From CAYONP01 sp964405335 (GTDB lineage: Bacteria; Armatimonadota; UBA10988): 64,000 bases of DNA. The stretch spans positions 10,986-74,985 of the forward strand of contig CAYONP010000016.1 in assembly GCA_964405335.1 (NCBI GenBank), in the 5' to 3' direction. Below are positions 59,905 to 64,000 of this stretch, piece after piece. Below the pieces are notes generated by a model that searched no databases, was not told the DNA's origin, and saw only the letters and a list, made by a program, of their open reading frames with translations. Every line of letters begins with the position of its first letter. The first letter of the stretch is position 1. Position numbers and translations under genes: made by a program.

Positions 59905-60722
59905 GGCGTTTCCGACCCGGCCAGTGGCTGCTCGGCGCGGTGCTGGCGCTGCTCCTGGCGCTATCGCTGGCGCCGTTCGCGATGATGCTGCTGCTCTCGC
60001 TCAAGTCGAACGGCGACATCTTCACCAACTTCTTCGGCCCGCCGCAGCCGGCGCACTTCGACTACTTCGCCGACGCCGCGAAAGCGCTGCGCGGCTATCT
60101 GGTCAACACCGGCGTGGTGCTGCTGGCGGTGGTGCCGGGCGTGCTGCTGCTCTCGTCGATGGCCGGCTTCGCGCTGTCGCGGCTGCGCTTTGCCGGGCGC
60201 GGGTTCGTCTACGGCGCGGTCCTCGCGCTGCTCATGATTCCCGGCATTCTGACCCTCATCCCGGCCTATGCGGTGGTGCAGAAGCTGGGCCTGCTCGACA
60301 CGCGGTGGGTGCTGATCCTGCCCTATCTGGCCGGCGGCCAGGTGCTCGGCATCGTGCTCTGCCGGACCTTCTTCGCCGGCCTGCCCGACGAGCTGTTCGA
60401 GGCGATGCGGCTCGACGGCGCGAGCGACCTGATGCTCTACCGCCACCTGGCCCTGCCGCTCTCGCTGCCGACGCTGGCCACGGTCGGCATCATGACCACG
60501 CTGATGGTCTACAACGACTACATCTGGCCGCTGGTGACCATCACCAGCAGCGAGCGGCAGACCTTCACCGTCGGGGTGACCACGTTCCAGACGGTGGCCA
60601 GCCTCGACTACGGCCCGACGCTGGCCGGCTACGTGGTCGGCAGCCTGCCGCTGATCGTGCTCTTCGCCGTGGGCATGCGCGGGTTCGTGCAGGGCGTCAC
60701 CGCGGGGGCGGTGAAGGCGTAG
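59901..60722 (+). CDS. Sugar ABC transporter permease, MalG/UgpE type
   Basis: A 273-residue membrane protein with six helices. EAA loop: EAMRLDGASDLMLYRHLALPL. It ends TVGVTTFQTV...YGPTLAGYVVGS like MalG proteins. No ATPase gene follows; a shared MsmX/UgpC-type ATPase encoded elsewhere would be needed. Confidence 0.92.
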   Translation: MRRFRPGQWLLGAVLALLLALSLAPFAMMLLLSLKSNGDIFTNFFGPPQPAHFDYFADAAKALRGYLVNTGVVLLAVVPGVLLLSSMAGFALSRLRFAGRGFVYGAVLALLMIPGILTLIPAYAVVQKLGLLDTRWVLILPYLAGGQVLGIVLCRTFFAGLPDELFEAMRLDGASDLMLYRHLALPLSLPTLATVGIMTTLMVYNDYIWPLVTITSSERQTFTVGVTTFQTVASLDYGPTLAGYVVGSLPLIVLFAVGMRGFVQGVTAGAVKA

Positions 60723-60727
60723 GCCGG

Positions 60728-61138
60728 TTACCGCGGCCGGCCCATGTCGAACACGATCTCACGACTGATCAGCCCGTCGCGCATCTCGAAGATGTGCACC
60801 AGGCGCATCTCGATGCTCTGTCCGGCGCGGAAGTGCGGCCAGTAGCCATCGCGGATGACGTTGAAGGTGACCAGGCTGTCGTCGACCACGCGGTCTGCGG
60901 TGGCGAAGCGCTGCAACGGCGTGAACTGCACGTCGCTCATGGTCGACCAGAGCTGGCGGTAGTTCTCGGCCACCGCCTGCTTGCCCTCGCAGCGCCGGTC
61001 GAGTCCACTGAGCGCCGGTGCCTCCCAGACGATGTCGTCGGTGTAGAGGTCGAGCGCGTGCTCGACCTCATTGGTTGCTTCGCTGTGGAAGTGGCCGTCG
61101 ACGCAGGCCAGGTTGCGGGCGATGATGTCGCGGTCCAT
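60728..61138 (-). CDS. SnoaL-like/NTF2-fold protein
   Basis: A 136-residue single-domain protein of the SnoaL/nuclear transport factor 2 fold. NEVEHALDLYTDDIVWEAPAL is the typical helix-strand start, and GQSIEMRLVHIFEMRDGLISREIVFD the final sheet. Members are isomerases, hydrolases or binding proteins; no definite active site is recognisable. Convergent with the permease operon (6 bp apart). Confidence 0.8.
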   Translation of the reverse strand: MDRDIIARNLACVDGHFHSEATNEVEHALDLYTDDIVWEAPALSGLDRRCEGKQAVAENYRQLWSTMSDVQFTPLQRFATADRVVDDSLVTFNVIRDGYWPHFRAGQSIEMRLVHIFEMRDGLISREIVFDMGRPR

Positions 61139-61252
61139 GGCAAACCCTCCGCGCCCCTCGCTGGGCGCCGGAGTATCATGATGCAGTCGCGGATCGGTGT
61201 CTGGATGGCACCGGCGGCTGGGCGGGTGACGTTGGGAACGATGGAGCGACCG

Positions 61253-61654
61253 ATGGCGAAGTCGATTGACCAGCAGGCCGCCGCGACGTGGCTTGCGCCG
61301 TCCTTGGCTAAGCTCGAACTCCTCGGCACGCCGGCCGACCCGCGGCCGCGGCCCGGCGTCGGCGTGCCACCCGAGCCGGTCATAGCACGGGCACGCACGC
61401 TGCTACAGTTGGCGGCTCAGGCCGGCCTGCCGGAACCGTTCCGTGTCCACACCAGCGGGCATGGCGCGGTTGCGATCCGGTTCCATGTCGATCCGGTCTG
61501 GTATCTGATTGAGTTTGACTATGACGGGATCGAGACGGTCGACCGGGAGGACCACGCATCGGATAGCTACCAGGTCAGGATTGTTGGCGACGGACCAGAT
61601 GAACTGCCGCTGACCAAGTTGGTCGACGAGATCGCTGCGTTGGTGAATCGGTAG
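61253..61654 (+). CDS. Hypothetical cytosolic protein
   Basis: A 133-residue protein of unknown function with a helical N-terminal half (AAATWLAPSLAKLELLG, IARARTLLQLAAQAGLPE) and a beta C-terminal half (VWYLIEFDYDGIETVDRE, SYQVRIVGDGPDELPL). GGAG lies 6 nt before this ATG; an in-frame ATG four codons earlier is possible. Local GC is lower than in its neighbours. No family recognised. Confidence 0.55.
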   Translation: MAKSIDQQAAATWLAPSLAKLELLGTPADPRPRPGVGVPPEPVIARARTLLQLAAQAGLPEPFRVHTSGHGAVAIRFHVDPVWYLIEFDYDGIETVDREDHASDSYQVRIVGDGPDELPLTKLVDEIAALVNR

Positions 61655-61734
61655 GGCGCGCCGTGCGCGCCGCGCAGCCGGCCCGGCACGCGCGCCGACT
61701 GCCGCCGACGGCCCATGTGGGTGGCGAGTACAAT

Positions 61735-61877
61735 GTCGCTCAGGGCACCACCTGCCGCTTGGCCGGCCCGCAGCGCGGGCGGATTGCACGACGTCGCGCA
61801 GGGCGCGACCTACCGCTTGGCCGGCCCGCCATGGGCGAGCAGGGCGCAATCTTGCGCAGGGCGCGACCTCCACCGGA
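61735..61877. repeat. Degenerate 58-bp tandem repeat
   Basis: GTCGCTCAGGGCACCACCTG at 61735 recurs as GTCGCGCAGGGCGCGACCTA at 61793 and partly from 61852. Each full copy is followed by CCGCTTGGCCGGCCCGC. The 61655-61877 interval contains no gene. Confidence 0.6.
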
Positions 61878-63227
61878 TCACGCCGGCGGCGGCTCGTCGC
61901 GGCCGGCACGGCGGGGGGGCGCCAGGCGCGTGCGCATGACCACCGTCTCCTCCTCGGCCGTGCCGGTCCAGACGAACGGCGAGATCAGGCCGTCGATGCT
62001 CCACTCCTCGGTCTGATGCTCAATCCCCGTGGTCACCGCGCAGAACTGGTTCAGGTGCGGCATCTGACCGAAGTAGTAGGCGTACTTCCCGTCGGGATCG
62101 TCGCCCCGGGCCCAGGTCGGGTCGGCCGGCATCCAGCCGCGCTCGGGAAAGTAGATCTCGACCCACGAGTGGCCGGCGCTGGTGGTCTCTTCGCCCCAGC
62201 CCGAGATGACCCGGCTGGGGATGCCCACCGCCCGCACCAGGGTGGCCAGCAGCGTGGCCGTGTTGCCGCAGTTGCCGCGCTTGGCCTCCAGGCTCTGTAG
62301 CGCGTCCCAGACCGGCGTCTCGGCCGACTGGTAGTCCATGTAGCTCATCACCGCCTGGTGCAGGAGGCGCGCCGTGTCATAGGGCGTCAGCGTCTCGCGG
62401 TAGTCGGCCGGCAGGGCGCCGTGGACAAATTCGAGCACCTCCGGCGCGTCGGACGGCGCCCACCGCTCGGGCTGCTGCCAGGCGGCAATCTCGGGCGGCA
62501 GGTCGGCATAGTCGCGCCAGCGCACCTCGCGCAGCAGCTTCGGGTTCGAGCGCACGCTCGAGACCTCGACGGTGAACCGGCGCTCGACGGTCACCTCGGG
62601 CTCGGTCAGGCCGGTCGAGCGCCATTGGTAGACCGGCCGGCCGTGCGGTGCGGTGACCACCGTCTCGGCGCCGGCCGGCGGCGTGTCGGCCAGGATGCGC
62701 TGATAGGCGCTCGGTGTCGGCACGCCGAAGCAGGCGAACAGCCTCTCGACGGTGCCGCCGTTCGGCCGGAAGCGGATCGTGCCCGACTGCGTGGCCTCCA
62801 GCACGCGGGTGTCGTAGGTGGCAATCGCTTCGCGCGGATAGCGCGGCTCGAACGTCCCCTCGGCGGTGTTGTTGGCCCGGTTGACGTCGCCGCTGACGTT
62901 GGCCGGGTCGATCTCGATGCGCCACGGAATCTCGCCGTCGAGCGGGATGGCGATCTCGTAGTAGTAGAGGAAGCCGAGCCCGTTCGCCGCCCGGATGTCG
63001 TACAGCGAGTAGGCGTAGTTGGCGAGCTGGAACCGGATCCGGTAGGGCTGCGCCGGCTGCCCCTCGACGTTGAACTGCACGACCAGTTGGTACGGCTCGC
63101 CGACGCGCGGCGGGCGTCGCCGCGAGGCGTCGCTGGCAAAGGCCCCGGTGATGGCGATGTCACACTGCGCCCGCGCCGGTTCGGCGCCGACCGCGAGCAG
63201 CAGCGGAAGCAAGAACAGACGACTCAT
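61878..63227 (-). CDS. Secreted transglutaminase-like protein
   Basis: A 449-residue exported protein. A signal peptide (SRLFLLPLLLAVGAEPARA) precedes a beta-sandwich region (residues 25-150). A transglutaminase-like domain follows with the catalytic triad in KRGNCGNTATLLATLVRAVG (Cys), TSAGHSWVEIYFPERGW (His) and MPADPTWARG (Asp). The family includes cysteine proteases and crosslinking enzymes; bacterial secreted members are mostly hydrolytic. The ATG at 63227 gives the signal peptide; the frame upstream runs into repeat DNA. Downstream sequence is repeat-derived. Confidence 0.85.
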   Translation of the reverse strand: MSRLFLLPLLLAVGAEPARAQCDIAITGAFASDASRRRPPRVGEPYQLVVQFNVEGQPAQPYRIRFQLANYAYSLYDIRAANGLGFLYYYEIAIPLDGEIPWRIEIDPANVSGDVNRANNTAEGTFEPRYPREAIATYDTRVLEATQSGTIRFRPNGGTVERLFACFGVPTPSAYQRILADTPPAGAETVVTAPHGRPVYQWRSTGLTEPEVTVERRFTVEVSSVRSNPKLLREVRWRDYADLPPEIAAWQQPERWAPSDAPEVLEFVHGALPADYRETLTPYDTARLLHQAVMSYMDYQSAETPVWDALQSLEAKRGNCGNTATLLATLVRAVGIPSRVISGWGEETTSAGHSWVEIYFPERGWMPADPTWARGDDPDGKYAYYFGQMPHLNQFCAVTTGIEHQTEEWSIDGLISPFVWTGTAEEETVVMRTRLAPPRRAGRDEPPPA

Positions 63228-63339
63228 CGACGCGGACCCTTCGCCGGCCGGTCCGGCGAACCTGTTCAGTATGCCCCCGTGCCGCGCCCCGCGGCAACCG
63301 CGGTGAGTCTTGGGACGGCGGGAGCGCCCGGCCGGTTCG

Positions 63340-64000
63340 CTCATCCGGCCCGGCAGCGCGAGCCCCGGAGCGCGGGCGTCCCCGCCCGCCCGATTCCAGG
63401 CACCGAGGCCGGCGCCGATGGTGACGGCTGGCCGGCAGCGCGTTCGGCGAACGCGCGCTACCTGGGCCCGGCGGCGCGAGCCCCGGAGTTCGGGCGTCCC
63501 CGCCCGCCCGATCGCCGGCACCAAGGTCCGCGTAGGCCGACCGTCTCGGTCGGCGCCGGTGGTGGCGGTCTGCCGGCCGCGCGTTCGGCGAACGCGCGCT
63601 ACCTGGGCCCGCGGCGCGAGCCCCGGAGTTCGGGCGTCCCCGCCCGCCCGATCGCCGGCACCGAGATCGGCGCCGGTGGTGGCGGACAGCCGGCCGCGCG
63701 TTCGGCGAACGCGCGCTACCATGGGCCGGCGGCGCAAGTCCCGGAGCGCGGGCGTCCCCGCCCGCCCGATCGCCGGCACCGAGGTCCGCGTCGGCCGACC
63801 GTCTCGGTCGGCGCCGGGGGTGGGGGGTTGCCGGCCGCGCGTTCGGCGAACGCGCGCCACCTTGGGCCGGCGGCGCAAGTCCCGGAGCGCGGGCGTTCCC
63901 GCCCGCCCGATCGCCGGGACCGAGATCCGCGTCGGCCGACCGTCCCGGTCGGCGCCGGTGGTGGCGGTCTGCCGGCCGCGCGTTCGGCGAACGCGCGCTA
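63340..64000. repeat. 141-bp tandem palindrome array running off the right edge
   Basis: The marker CGTTCGGCGA occurs at 63441, 63582, 63699, 63840 and 63981: intervals of 141, 117, 141 and 141. Each unit has GCGCGTTCGGCGAACGCGC-type and GCGGGCG...CGCCCGC-type hairpins; most also have GGCCGACCG-TCT-CGGTCGGC. The 117-bp unit lacks 24 bp, matching loss of that last hairpin. The 63228-63339 stretch before it has no gene. Unit number is unknown because the array continues past the window. Confidence 0.9.

Overview
The window is about 70% GC bacterial DNA with tightly packed, often overlapping genes and one 100-base assembly gap (N at 54607-54706), so it looks like a scaffold from a draft or metagenome assembly. 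The gene content points to an uncultured Gram-negative-type lineage. It has lipoproteins, Tat substrates, a secreted c-type cytochrome/DUF1592 protein paired with a Tat-exported DUF1552 protein (typical of Planctomycetota, Verrucomicrobiota, Acidobacteriota and related phyla), a sulfatase-like hydrolase, two Gfo/Idh/MocA oxidoreductases, a phytanoyl-CoA dioxygenase and a SpoIIAA/SpoIIAB/SigF-like cassette. The phylum cannot be fixed from this sequence.

Layout. 1-6.4 kb: a truncated dipeptide epimerase, ridA, an AEC permease, an HD-GYP phosphodiesterase, and a four-gene run (LON-domain protein, Gfo/Idh, SAM hydrolase, propeller-like lipoprotein). 6.5-8.2 kb: an isolated nuoHI pair behind a good sigma70-like promoter. 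8.4-11.2 kb: aconitase on the minus strand. 11.3-17.2 kb: anti-sigma antagonist, anti-sigma kinase, sigma factor, AI-2E exporter, alaS, ruvX. 17.4-31.5 kb: bcp, a truncated sugar-hydrolase-like remnant, an eight-blade PQQ lipoprotein, Pit plus DUF47 phosphate uptake, a nonsense-interrupted metalloprotease, DUF1592/DUF1552, three small genes, and a sulfatase-like protein.

31.6-48.4 kb is a one-strand virion cluster of 21 genes: TerS-position gene, TerL, portal, prohead protease, HK97-type capsid, connector genes, tail genes, hub, appendage proteins, holin-like protein and M15 endolysin. I see no integrase, repressor, replication genes or flanking att repeats. A LexA-like SOS box lies between the -35 and -10 of the promoter in front of the cluster. 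A roughly 20-bp palindrome (ATGATGACATCCGTCATCAT and variants) recurs inside at least seven of its genes in several reading frames and in both orientations, and by eye I find it nowhere else in the window. The cluster resembles a gene transfer agent or a domesticated or defective prophage with a dispersed protein-binding site. One tail gene has an in-frame TGA where Trp is expected, the tail chaperone needs a +1 shift, and there is no tape-measure-sized gene.

48.5-64 kb: a small membrane protein, an ankyrin protein with a 100-bp duplication at its 3' end, a PhyH dioxygenase, an AAA ATPase/TOPRIM-like pair resembling anti-phage cassettes, a second Gfo/Idh, a zinc-type dehydrogenase, an RlmD-type rRNA methyltransferase, a sugar ABC importer without its ATPase, a SnoaL-like protein and a secreted transglutaminase. 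Between these lie arrays of modular palindromes (120-bp and 141-bp periods) built from a few hairpin types that all end in GTAG/CTAC and recur across the window.
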